NCBI GenBank assembly: GCA_041395945.1
Contig: JAWKZN010000001.1
Location: forward strand, 1,922,001 to 1,986,000
Direction: 5' to 3'
DNA: 64,000 nt
Source: Pseudomonadales bacterium
Lineage (GTDB): Bacteria; Pseudomonadota; Gammaproteobacteria; Pseudomonadales; Azotimanducaceae
Shown here: piece after piece, positions 42,830 to 51,106 of the stretch
Position numbering within the stretch: position 1 is the first letter of the stretch
How the letters are laid out: every line of letters begins with the position of its first letter
The notes under the pieces: model-generated
Database searches by the model: none
The model's input: only the letters and a program-made list of their open reading frames with translations
Told to the model about the DNA's origin: nothing
Program-made: the position numbers and the translations under genes

Positions 42830-44998
42830 ATGAACGACCCACTGAGCCCGGCACCGGATCGCTCGGACCCTGAGGTCCGCTCGGACCCTCAGGTCCGCAC
42901 CCGGAGGGCTAAAAGATTCACCGGCTTAGGAGCCGGCCTGTTTGCTGCACTGCTGGCGGGTTCCGCTTTCAGCGCCGAGGTACACGCAGCCGAAGTCGCC
43001 CAGGGCGATGTCGGCAAGGCGGGCTTCGCCACCTATTGCCAGGCCTGTCACCAGGCAAATGGCGAGGGCATGGCGGGTGTTTTCCCGCCGCTGAACAAGT
43101 CCGACTACCTGCTGGCAGACAAGAAGCGCGGCATCGAGGCCGTCATCAAAGGTGTGTCCGGACCGATCGAAGTCAACGGCAAGACCTACAACTCGGTGAT
43201 GCCCCACCTGGCCTATCTGTCCGATGAAAACGTCGCCGCCATCCTGACCTATGTGCTGAATGCCTGGGGCAATTCCGGCGGTACGGTAAGCGCCAGCGAA
43301 GTGGCCGAAGTACGAGCCGCAGCAGCAGGAGCAGAGGGCATCGAAGGGGGCCCGCACCCGGGAGAGAGCCCGGGAGTCGAGATGGCCTATCAGGGTGCAC
43401 CGTCGCCCCTGGCTGGTGAGAGCACGGTGTCGATGGTGACAACCGAAGGTCCGGCCATGACCGAGGACGAATTCAGCACTGCGACCAAGCTCTACTTCGA
43501 GCGATGTGCGGGATGCCACGGCGTGTTGCGCAAGGGTGCCACGGGTAAGCCTCTGACAACCGACATCACTCGGGAAAAAGGTACTCAGTACCTCGAAACG
43601 ATGATCAATTACGGATCGCCCGCCGGCATGCCCAACTGGGGTACTTCCGGTGAGTTCTCCAAGGAAGAGATCTCCATTCTTGCCCGCTTCCTCCAGCATC
43701 CACCGCCGGAACCGCCGGAATTCGGACTGCCGAAGATTACCGAGTCCTGGAATCTCATCGTGCCTGAATCCCAGCGGCCCAAGCGCGTGCAGCACAAGTT
43801 CGATGTGGAGGACATGTTTGCGGTCACCCTGCGCGACTCGGGTGAAGTCGCCATCATCGACGGACCGAGCAAGAAACTGCTTTCAGTCATCAAGACCGGC
43901 TATGCGGTGCACATCTCGCGACCCTCAGCGTCCTCACGCTACGTCTACACCATCGGCCGGGACGCCAAGATCGACATGATCGATCTGTACATGAACCCAC
44001 CGGCAAAAGTCGCTGAAATCCGCATCGGACTCGAAGCACGCTCGGTGGAAACTTCCAAGTACAAGGGCTACGAAGACAAGTACGCCATCGCCGGCGCCTA
44101 CTGGCCGCCCCAGTACGTGATCATGGATGGCAATACGCTGGAACCGCTGAAGGTGGTTTCAACTCGGGGTATGACTGTAGATACCCAGGAATACCATCCC
44201 GAGCCCCGGGTTGCCGCTATCGTTGCCTCACACCAGCATCCTGAGTTCATCGTGAACATCAAGGAAACCGGTCTGATCAAGCTGGTGAACTATCAGGACA
44301 TCGAAAACCTGAGTGAGACCACCATCAACGCGGCCCGCTTCCTTCACGACGGCGGCTGGGACAGCACCAATCGCTACTTCCTCACCGCGGCCAACCAGTC
44401 GGACAAGATTGCGGTGGTGGACTCGAAGGATCGGAAACTTACCGCACTGATCGATGTAGAAAAAATTCCGCATCCCGGTCGAGGCGCCAATCTGGTGGAT
44501 CCCAAGTACGGCCCGGTCTGGGTGACCAGCGCACTGGGTAACGCCAACGTTACGGTGATCGCTACCGATCCTGTGAAGAACCCGGACCACGCCTGGAAGG
44601 TCGTCCGTGTACTCGAAGGTCAGGGCGGCGGTTCGCTGTTTGTGAAGAGTCACCCGAAGTCGAAGAATCTCTGGGTGGATGCACCACTGAATCCGGATCC
44701 GGCCGTCAGCCAGACGATAGCCGTGTTCAACGTGAACAACCTCGAAGCCGGCTACGAAGTGCTGCCGATCGGCGAGTGGGCCGATATCGGACCGGGTCCG
44801 AAGCGGATAGTGCAACCCGAGTACAACAAAGCAGGTAACGAGGTCTGGTTCTCGGTCTGGAGTGGCAAGGAGGAGGAATCCGCCATCGTTGTGGTGGATG
44901 ACAAGACCCGGAAACTCAAGGCCGTGATCAAAGACAAGCGGCTGGTGACACCCACCGGCAAGTTCAACATCTACAACACGGTGCACGACATCTACTGA
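42830..44998 (+). CDS. nirS: Cytochrome cd1 nitrite reductase with extra N-terminal cytochrome c domain
   Basis: 722 aa, against roughly 560-600 for ordinary NirS. Order: 23-residue tail with a duplicated RSDPxV unit; hydrophobic export signal (about 30-55); cytochrome c domain 1 with CQACH (Cys70, Cys73, His74) and VMPHLAYLSDENVAAILTYV; an Ala/Gly-rich linker (about 155-210); cytochrome c domain 2 with CAGCHGVLRKGATGKPL (Cys226, Cys229, His230) as in canonical NirS; and the d1-heme eight-blade propeller with ASHQHPEF (His468, His470) and LHDGGW (His506). Periplasmic reduction of nitrite to NO. None of the d1-heme synthesis or nirF-type genes is in the window. A strong terminator follows. Confidence 0.93.
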   Translation: MNDPLSPAPDRSDPEVRSDPQVRTRRAKRFTGLGAGLFAALLAGSAFSAEVHAAEVAQGDVGKAGFATYCQACHQANGEGMAGVFPPLNKSDYLLADKKRGIEAVIKGVSGPIEVNGKTYNSVMPHLAYLSDENVAAILTYVLNAWGNSGGTVSASEVAEVRAAAAGAEGIEGGPHPGESPGVEMAYQGAPSPLAGESTVSMVTTEGPAMTEDEFSTATKLYFERCAGCHGVLRKGATGKPLTTDITREKGTQYLETMINYGSPAGMPNWGTSGEFSKEEISILARFLQHPPPEPPEFGLPKITESWNLIVPESQRPKRVQHKFDVEDMFAVTLRDSGEVAIIDGPSKKLLSVIKTGYAVHISRPSASSRYVYTIGRDAKIDMIDLYMNPPAKVAEIRIGLEARSVETSKYKGYEDKYAIAGAYWPPQYVIMDGNTLEPLKVVSTRGMTVDTQEYHPEPRVAAIVASHQHPEFIVNIKETGLIKLVNYQDIENLSETTINAARFLHDGGWDSTNRYFLTAANQSDKIAVVDSKDRKLTALIDVEKIPHPGRGANLVDPKYGPVWVTSALGNANVTVIATDPVKNPDHAWKVVRVLEGQGGGSLFVKSHPKSKNLWVDAPLNPDPAVSQTIAVFNVNNLEAGYEVLPIGEWADIGPGPKRIVQPEYNKAGNEVWFSVWSGKEEESAIVVVDDKTRKLKAVIKDKRLVTPTGKFNIYNTVHDIY
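42860..42895 (+). repeat. 18-bp tandem duplication in nirS 5' end
   Basis: Two adjacent 18-bp units (42860-42877 and 42878-42895) differ at one base and encode RSDPEV and RSDPQV. Each contains a near-palindrome GGACC-4-GGTCC, so the start of the mRNA could fold into two small hairpins close to the initiation site. Confidence 0.8.
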
Positions 44999-45029
44999 TC
45001 GACAAACGTCTCGACATACGTCGACTTTC

Positions 45030-45069
45030 GCGGCGCCCTACTCGAACAGAGAGGGCGCCGCTTTTTTTT
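45030..45069 (+). terminator. Rho-independent terminator of nirS
   Basis: GCGGCGCCCT (45030-45039) pairs perfectly with AGGGCGCCGC (45052-45061) around a 12-nt loop, followed at once by eight T residues; it begins 31 bp after the nirS stop. Confidence 0.93.
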
Positions 45070-45167
45070 GGGGCGCAGCCGCGTCTGCATCCCAGAAGCG
45101 TCGATTGTCCTGCGGTTGCAACACTCAGTACACTGGGCCTCCAAGTTGAAGTCAGAAGTACTGCCTG

Positions 45168-45860
45168 ATGCGACAGCCCGGATCCCGAAGCAAGGCCCAT
45201 CCCGATCGAAAATCGAAAGCGAAGCCCCAGCGCGAGAAATCGCACACATCTGAAAATTCCCACAAACCCGAACCACCCGCAGCGATCAGCCGGTTTCCGA
45301 TACCCGCGCTCGACGATATGCCTGAGGACATCCGCGCCCGCATTCTCGCCGTGCAGGAAAAAGCGGGTTTCGTGCCGAACGTGTTCCTGGCCCTCGCCCA
45401 CCGCCCGGAGGAGTTCAGGGCTTTCTTCGCCCACCACGACGCACTCATGGAGCGCAGAGGCGGACTGAGTGCCGCACAGCGCGAGATGATCGTGGTGGCG
45501 ACTTCCGCCGCCAACCAGTGCCACTACTGTGTGATCGCACATGGCGCCATCCTGAGGATTCGTGCAAAGCAGCCCCTGCTGGCAGATCAGATCGCCGTGA
45601 ACTATCGCAAGGCCGACATCCCGGCTGCGGATCGTCTGATCCTCGATTTCGCACTGAAAGTAGCCGGCGCTGCGGCGACGATAGAAGACGCGGATCTGAG
45701 GCTGTTGCGGGAAGCCGGATTCACAGAGGATGACATCTGGGACATCGGCGCCATCGCCGCTTTCTTCGCCCAGAGTAATCGACTGGCCAATCTGGCAGAC
45801 ATCCGACCAAATTCTGAGTTCTACACCATGGGCAGGAATCCCCGGGGAGAGTCTGGCTAG
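45168..45860 (+). CDS. AhpD-like peroxidase-related protein (carboxymuconolactone decarboxylase family)
   Basis: 230 aa. After a ~40-residue Lys/Ser/Pro-rich unstructured head comes an all-helical AhpD fold: MPEDIRARILAVQEKAGFVPNVF, then CHYCVIAHGA with Cys118, Cys121 and His125 (CxxCxxxH proton-relay motif), and DDIWDIGAIAAFFAQSNRLAN at the C-terminus, typical of peroxidase-related (YciW/AhpD-like) enzymes. Thiol-dependent peroxide reduction is the family activity. No good Shine-Dalgarno precedes the ATG, so a later start is possible. Converges with the sulfurtransferase gene. Confidence 0.88.
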   Translation: MRQPGSRSKAHPDRKSKAKPQREKSHTSENSHKPEPPAAISRFPIPALDDMPEDIRARILAVQEKAGFVPNVFLALAHRPEEFRAFFAHHDALMERRGGLSAAQREMIVVATSAANQCHYCVIAHGAILRIRAKQPLLADQIAVNYRKADIPAADRLILDFALKVAGAAATIEDADLRLLREAGFTEDDIWDIGAIAAFFAQSNRLANLADIRPNSEFYTMGRNPRGESG

Positions 45861-45867
45861 CAGCCTG

Positions 45868-46743
45868 CTAGGGCAGCTCTCCCGTCGTCATCGGCAATGC
45901 CGTATCGCGCACCCACTCCGACATGGAGCCATCGTAAACGGCGACTTCCTCCTTGCCGACCAGCAGGCAGGCGAAGGCATCGATGGTGGCCGATATGCCA
46001 CCGCCGCAGTAGGCGATCACCCGATCTGCACTCAACAGCCCGCGCTGTCCGAGTGCAGCATCGAGCGCTGCCGCATCGCGGAAGCGCCCGGCGTCCAGCA
46101 GTTCTTCGTAGTGCAGATTGATGGAACCGGCAATGTGGCCTTTGCGCCCGTAACTCATGGCCGAAGAGCCGGAATAGACATCGGGGGCCAGGGCATTCAC
46201 CGTACAGACGCCCCGCACGCCGATGGCATCAAGCACATCCTGCTGCCCCACGAACCTGTGGCTGCGCGCCCTGACCGCCATGCTGCCTCTTGGATAGTCA
46301 TGAGAGCCTGATACCACTTCGCCGCCGGCCGCTTTCCAGGCATCAAGCCCGCCATTGAGCACCGACACCCGGTCATGGCCTGCATAGTGGAGCAGCCACC
46401 AGGCCCGGGTGGCCCACATCAGGTGCCCGGCACTGTAGAGGACTACCCGGTGCACGTTGCTGATCCCTGCCGCGCGCAACGCTGCTTCGAGTGTCCGGGC
46501 ATCAGGCAGAGTGAAGCCGAGTCCACTGCGCGGGTCTGACAGCGCCCCCATCTGATCGAGGAAGGCCGCACCGGGAATGTGGGCCTGTTCGTAATCGGCC
46601 CTGCCCGACTCCGCGCGATAGCCACGTTCGGCCGGCTTCAGATAAACGGTGGCATCGAAAATCCGCAACGATTCATCACCCGCCGAGATCTCAGCAGCCA
46701 GGGCTTTCGGCTCCGTAAGATATTCCGGATGTACATAGCTCAT
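45868..46743 (-). CDS. Thiosulfate/3-mercaptopyruvate sulfurtransferase (two rhodanese domains)
   Basis: 291 aa from ATG 46743, which has GAGGAG 6 nt upstream (the ATG six bases earlier abuts it). Tandem rhodanese domains: an inactive N-terminal one (YEQAHIPGAAFLDQMGALSD, VVLYSAG, ATRAWWLLHYAGHDRVSVLNGGLDAW) and an active C-terminal one (GRKGHIAGSINL, VIAYCGGGISAT with the persulfide-forming Cys). CGGGIS is intermediate between the CGSGVT (MST) and CRxGx[R/T] (TST) loops, so donor specificity is open. It is divergent from the selenoprotein gene; a supply of reactive sulfur or selenium is speculative. Confidence 0.9.
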   Translation of the reverse strand: MSYVHPEYLTEPKALAAEISAGDESLRIFDATVYLKPAERGYRAESGRADYEQAHIPGAAFLDQMGALSDPRSGLGFTLPDARTLEAALRAAGISNVHRVVLYSAGHLMWATRAWWLLHYAGHDRVSVLNGGLDAWKAAGGEVVSGSHDYPRGSMAVRARSHRFVGQQDVLDAIGVRGVCTVNALAPDVYSGSSAMSYGRKGHIAGSINLHYEELLDAGRFRDAAALDAALGQRGLLSADRVIAYCGGGISATIDAFACLLVGKEEVAVYDGSMSEWVRDTALPMTTGELP

Positions 46744-46907
46744 ATTCATCTCCTCGACCACCTGCGCGGCTGATTTCTACTCCGGCTGCTGCTCTGAACG
46801 CCTGACAGAGTCCTTCTTCCGGTCTGTTTCAACATACCCCCGGCCGAACCGCCCTGCAACGGTCCACGACCTGCCGGCACGGCGACGTATACAGTACTTC
46901 CCTGATC

Positions 46908-46932
46908 CGCACCGCAGCCGGTGCGATACAAT
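46908..46932 (+). promoter_or_regulatory. Candidate operator and -10 box of the selenoprotein gene
   Basis: Perfect 7-bp inverted repeat CGCACCG-CAGC-CGGTGCG (46908-46925) immediately followed by TACAAT (46927-46932), a good -10 match 26 nt before the ATG. The palindrome occupies the spacer, where a repressor or activator could act; no clear -35 box is seen. Confidence 0.45.
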
Positions 46933-46958
46933 TCAGATCCGCAACCCAAGGCATTGTC

Positions 46959-47579
46959 ATGAGCGAACCGATAGAACTCGAGGTCTTCACAGACTACGTC
47001 TGACCCTGGTGTTATCTCAGTACCGGGCGTATTGAACGACTGAAAAACAACTTTCCTGTGAAGGTGACCTGGGTGCACTTTCCCCTGCACCCGGAAACAC
47101 CCAGCGAGGGCTTGCGTCTCGAAGCACTTTTCGCCGGCCGCGACATCGATCTGGAGGCGATGTACGCGCGTATGAAGACCCTCATGGATAAGGAAGGGCT
47201 TCCGTACGGCAGGCGCACCCACACCTATAACAGCCGTCTCGCCCAGGAGCTCGGCAGATGGGCGGATACCCAGCCGGGCGGTGGGGCGATTCACGATGCG
47301 CTGTACAAGGCTTATTTCGTCGAGGGACGCAACATCGGCGACATCGACGTGCTGGTCGAGATTGCGGCATCGGTGGGCCTGTCGACCGAGGACGCGCGGC
47401 AGGTGCTGGCAAACCGCACGTTAAGCGCACAGATCGACGCCGACTGGCAGAAGTCCCGCGCCTACGGAATCACCGGAGTGCCAACCTTCGTCGCCGGCGG
47501 TTACGGAGTGGCAGGTGCTCAACCCTATGAGGTGCTGGAAAGGCTGATCAGGCAGGCGGTGGACGAGCGCGGCCACTGA
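46959..47579 (+). CDS. DsbA-family (FrnE-like) selenoprotein, UPWC active site
   Basis: 206 aa if TGA 47001-47003 is read as selenocysteine (Sec15). ATG 46959 follows AAGG by 7 nt. Before the TGA the frame encodes MSEPIELEVFTDYV and after it PWCYLSTGRIERL, so the TGA stands exactly at the first Cys of the CPWC motif of FrnE/DsbA-like oxidoreductases. The rest is an uninterrupted thioredoxin fold with helical insert: PETPSEGLRLEALF, a long helix set, and GITGVPTFVAGGYGVAGAQP with the cis-Pro loop. No signal peptide, so a cytoplasmic thiol/selenol oxidoreductase. A SECIS-like hairpin follows the TGA. A conventional caller would start at GTG 47058 and lose the active site. The Sec machinery (selA, selB, selC, selD) is not in the window. 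Confidence 0.85.
47017..47035 (+). promoter_or_regulatory. Bacterial SECIS-like hairpin downstream of the in-frame TGA
   Basis: TCAGTAC (47017-47023) pairs with GTATTGA (47029-47035), 7 bp including one G-U, around loop CGGGC. The loop starts 21 nt after the TGA and its second base is G, which agrees with the general bacterial SECIS description (short stem, small loop with a G among its first two bases, about 16-37 nt after UGA). An alternative pairing CCC/GGU with ACC/GGG (47004-47027) would compete. Confidence 0.7.
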
Positions 47580-47624
47580 AGGCCGGCCAGGATACGCTGT
47601 CTGCTGTCAGGAAACCCAGGCCGG

Positions 47625-49829
47625 CTATTGAATCCCCTCCACCATCGCATCAATCAGCGACATGAGGTCGCCATCGGTGCATTGCCCGCAGCCACCGCGG
47701 GCGGGCATCTCACCGATACCATTGATGGTGCTCTGATACATTTTTTCGATGCCATCTTTGAGACGCGGGCGCCAGAGCGCCGCGTCTCCCGGCCTGGGTG
47801 CGCCATGCACCGCATTGTCGTGGCAGCTCGCGCAGGACTGACCGTACAGTTGTGCCACTCGAAGCAGGTCGGGGCGAATCAGCTGATCTGCGGCAGTGAG
47901 TTCTCTGGGTTTCATTTTCAGGTTGCCGCCAAGCGCCAGGGAGATCAGCCTGGCATCCGTCGAACCACCTACCGCGACACTGATGTACTGTCTGCCACCC
48001 GCCATGTAGGTCATGGGCGCCCCGTTCGGGCTCATTGGTAGAGAGATCTCCTGCAGCAAAGCGCCAGTGGCCTTATCCAACGCCCGCAACACGGGTCTGC
48101 CATCGTCGTTGAGCGCTGTGAACAGCAGGGAGCCGGTCACCAGCACGTGGGTAAAGGTCTGATTCCCCACCGGGCCCGGATCCGCAATCCCTGCAGCGAT
48201 GAGCTTCTCTCTGGGGCCCTCTCCATTGGGGACCATCCAGCTGTGCTCACCGGTGTTGAGATCGATGGCCGTGATCCGACCCAGAGGCGGTTTGATCAAC
48301 GGCAACCCCATGGGTCCACCCATGAAGGTCATGGCTGAGCGTTCATAGCGGTATTCGGTCTGGGCGGGATCGAGTTCTCCCAGTTTGAACAGCGCGGGCA
48401 GTGTCATTGACGGGATGTAAATCATTGCCGTTGCGGGATCTACCGCCGCACCGGTCCAGTTGGCCGCGCCAGCGTCCGACGGCAACACCACCGCCCCTCT
48501 GAGTGAGGGTGGTGTGAACAGTGGACCGATGTCGTAGCGCGAAATCATCTCCACCGCCTGGGCGCGCAGCTCGGGGGTGAAATCGATCAGGCTGTCTTCA
48601 GCAATGCCCTGTCGATCAAACGGCAGCGGTCGGGTGGGAAAGGGCTGGGTTGCCGAGGTCTTTTCACCCGGAACCGTCGATTGTGGTACGGGGCGTTCTT
48701 CGATCGGCCAGACCGGTTCGCCTGTTACCCTGTTGAACACATAGATATGGCCCTGTTTCGACACCTGCGCCACCGCCTGCACAGCTTTCCCGTCAACAAC
48801 GATATCGACAAGGTTTGGTGCGGCGGGCAGATCGTAGTCCCAGACGCCGTGATGGATCATCTGGAAATGCCAGATGCGCTTGCCCGTCGCCGCATCCAGG
48901 CATACCAGACTCTCGCTGAAAAGGTTACCTCCGAGCCGTTCGCCGCCATAGAAATCGTTGTTTGCCGTGCCGAAAGGCAGGTAGACGTAACCCAGTTCAG
49001 GATCCGCGCTCATGAGTGCCCAGACATTCGCTGCGCCGGTATCTGTCCAGTCCTCGGTTTCCCAGGTATCGGCACCGTATTCACCCGCCCTGGGCACCGA
49101 ATGGAAGATCCAGCGCATTTCCCCGGTCCTGACGTCAAATCCACGCACATGGCCAGGGGGCATCATGCTGCGCCTGGGCATCCGAAAACCGTATGCCGGT
49201 GAGTCCTGCACGACGGATCCCATAACGACGACATCGCCCACGATCATCGGTGCAGCGGTATTGGAATAAAGCTTCCGGTTGACCGGACGGCCGAGACCCA
49301 GCGTTAAATCCACCCTGCCGCCATCGCCGAACTTCGGGTCGGGTCTGCCGGTCTTTGCATCCAGCGACCACAGATAGGCGTTGTTCGTGCCCATGAGAAT
49401 ACGAGACCGATCACCGTCTTCGTAGTACGACACTCCGCGATGATTGAATCCGATATTAGCCGGTCGACCGTCCTTCCAGGTCCCGGTGTCGAATACCCAG
49501 ATCTGCCTGCCGGTTGCAGCATCGAGCGCGACCACACTGCCCAGAGAGGTGCTCGTGAACAGCACATCCCCCACCTTGATGGGAGTCGATTTATAAGCGC
49601 CCGGCACAAACTCGGGACGGATCTCTATGGCCCTGTTGTCCACTGAATCCCAGATCCAGCTGATGCCGAGATCCTTTACCGTGTCAGCATTGATCTGGTC
49701 GAACGGCGCGTACTTGGTCGACGCTGCCGTACTGCCGTAACTGGGCCAGTCGCCGGTTTCCGGATAGACCGAAGTCACAGGTGCTGCAGCGGCTGCGGCT
49801 GTCAGTATCCAGAAGGCCAGTCCCTTCAT
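47625..49829 (-). CDS. PQQ-dependent dehydrogenase with C-terminal cytochrome c domain
   Basis: 734-aa periplasmic quinohaemoprotein. Signal peptide 1-20; propeller domain with repeated tryptophan-docking motifs (VVALDAATGRQIWVFDTG, GHVRGFDVRTGEMRWIF, TWETEDWTDTGAANVWALM, CLDAATGKRIWHFQMIHHGVWDYDLP, GAANWTGAAVDP) and, at the end, a cytochrome c domain with CASCH (Cys666, Cys669, His670) that passes electrons onward. The family includes glucose, alcohol and polyol dehydrogenases; the ALMSADPELGYVYLPFGTAN-type blade resembles membrane-free glucose-dehydrogenase-like members. It ends 46 bp before, and converges with, the selenoprotein gene. No pqq biosynthesis genes are in the window. Confidence 0.92.
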   Translation of the reverse strand: MKGLAFWILTAAAAAAPVTSVYPETGDWPSYGSTAASTKYAPFDQINADTVKDLGISWIWDSVDNRAIEIRPEFVPGAYKSTPIKVGDVLFTSTSLGSVVALDAATGRQIWVFDTGTWKDGRPANIGFNHRGVSYYEDGDRSRILMGTNNAYLWSLDAKTGRPDPKFGDGGRVDLTLGLGRPVNRKLYSNTAAPMIVGDVVVMGSVVQDSPAYGFRMPRRSMMPPGHVRGFDVRTGEMRWIFHSVPRAGEYGADTWETEDWTDTGAANVWALMSADPELGYVYLPFGTANNDFYGGERLGGNLFSESLVCLDAATGKRIWHFQMIHHGVWDYDLPAAPNLVDIVVDGKAVQAVAQVSKQGHIYVFNRVTGEPVWPIEERPVPQSTVPGEKTSATQPFPTRPLPFDRQGIAEDSLIDFTPELRAQAVEMISRYDIGPLFTPPSLRGAVVLPSDAGAANWTGAAVDPATAMIYIPSMTLPALFKLGELDPAQTEYRYERSAMTFMGGPMGLPLIKPPLGRITAIDLNTGEHSWMVPNGEGPREKLIAAGIADPGPVGNQTFTHVLVTGSLLFTALNDDGRPVLRALDKATGALLQEISLPMSPNGAPMTYMAGGRQYISVAVGGSTDARLISLALGGNLKMKPRELTAADQLIRPDLLRVAQLYGQSCASCHDNAVHGAPRPGDAALWRPRLKDGIEKMYQSTINGIGEMPARGGCGQCTDGDLMSLIDAMVEGIQ

Positions 49830-50089
49830 GGTGATCTCCGACCTGAATCTGAGGGTTCATCGACTTATACCCGATACCGGTCTGATGGGGCAGCAGTTCC
49901 TGGAGTTTTCTGGCAGATTTTCGCCATCTGCCTGCCTCCATGGAGGACATCCTGTAGCCGGGATTTTGGCGGAGTAAAGTAGGCCACGCAGGTCATGGCA
50001 TTATGCCAGCTGTGGGTGGACTTGAACCTCTGACATCAGGACCATGAATCCTTTGTTGCAACGGCTGAGCGACAAACTCACATGAGAGG

Positions 50090-51058
50090 ATGGATGTTGC
50101 GAATTCGGTCAAACAGGATCAGGCAAGCGCACGGTGCTTTACGGGCCACGACGCGGTGAACCAGAAGGTCCTCGTGTGCGGCGCAAGTGGCCGTCTGGGC
50201 AGGCTGGTCGCCGAAGCCCTGCGCGATCGACATGCACACACGCCCCGGCTGCTCGTGCGTCCTGCGCGACTTCAGGACGGCTGGCAGACACCTCAGGGTA
50301 TGGAACCCGTCTCCGGCGACTTCACCGATACGGCATCGCTCGATGCTGCACTCGACGGTGTTGCTTCCGTGTTCCTCGTCTCCCCCGTGCATCCCGACAT
50401 GCGGGCGCGGGAACTCGCCCTGGCCGCAGCGGCCGCGCGATGCCCCGCACCGCCACAGATCGTGAAGATTTCCGGGCTCGCTACCCGCCTCGATTCACCG
50501 GTTGACAGCGGCCGCTGGCATGCGCAGATCGAGCAGGGAATCCGCGCGCTGAGGCTGCCTGCCACCTTTCTGCGGCCCAACTTCTTTTTTCAGAACCTGG
50601 CCTTTCAGGTCGGCGGTATGCGCCGCGACGGCATCCTTCGCGGCGGAGTGGGCGATGCGGCGATCGCCATGGTCGATGCCCGGGATATTGCCGATGTCGC
50701 AGCCGCCGTGCTTACCGGCGACACGCCGGTCACAGGTTCTGCAGTCGCGTTGACCGCGGGCCAGGCGTACACCTATGAAGCGGTGGCAGTAACCTTCAGC
50801 AACGCGCTGGGCAGAGCCGTGCGCTATGAGCGTCAGCCCCGGGAGGTGCTCGCCCGTGCACTCGCAGCGTCGGGACAACCCGACTGGCACGTACGGATCC
50901 TGCGGCAGTTCAACGAAGCGTTTCTGGCAGGCGAAGGATCGGAAGTCTCGACCACGGTTCAGCAGGTACTGGGACGTGCGCCACGCAATCTTGAAGCCTA
51001 CGCAGCGGAACTCGCTGCGGGGGCAACCCCCTCGGGCAGCGATCCTTTCCCGAGTTGA
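50090..51058 (+). CDS. NmrA-like NAD(P)-binding atypical SDR
   Basis: 322 aa. Rossmann fold with VLVCGASGRLGRLVAEAL (GxxGxxG) near residue 30, then FTDTASLDAALDGVASVFLVSP, VKISGLATR and FLRPNFFFQN, as in NmrA/HSCARG and NAD(P)H:quinone-reductase-type (QOR2) atypical SDRs lacking the Tyr-x-x-x-Lys pair. Start uncertain: GAGAGG abuts ATG 50090, and a GTG at 50156 begins right at the Rossmann strand. Redox sensor or quinone reductase are both possible. The upstream gap 49830-50089 shows nothing recognisable. Confidence 0.82.
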   Translation: MDVANSVKQDQASARCFTGHDAVNQKVLVCGASGRLGRLVAEALRDRHAHTPRLLVRPARLQDGWQTPQGMEPVSGDFTDTASLDAALDGVASVFLVSPVHPDMRARELALAAAAARCPAPPQIVKISGLATRLDSPVDSGRWHAQIEQGIRALRLPATFLRPNFFFQNLAFQVGGMRRDGILRGGVGDAAIAMVDARDIADVAAAVLTGDTPVTGSAVALTAGQAYTYEAVAVTFSNALGRAVRYERQPREVLARALAASGQPDWHVRILRQFNEAFLAGEGSEVSTTVQQVLGRAPRNLEAYAAELAAGATPSGSDPFPS

Positions 51059-51106
51059 GCAGCATCCACTCCGATGTCGGGCAGCATCCCGCTGGGATCG
51101 TGCGAA

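Noticed and set aside
42830..42960. Tat signal peptide for NirS (RRAKRF before the hydrophobic core).
   Set aside because: The twin-arginine context lacks the usual F-L-K follow-up and NirS/cytochromes c are Sec-exported; a basic n-region explains it.
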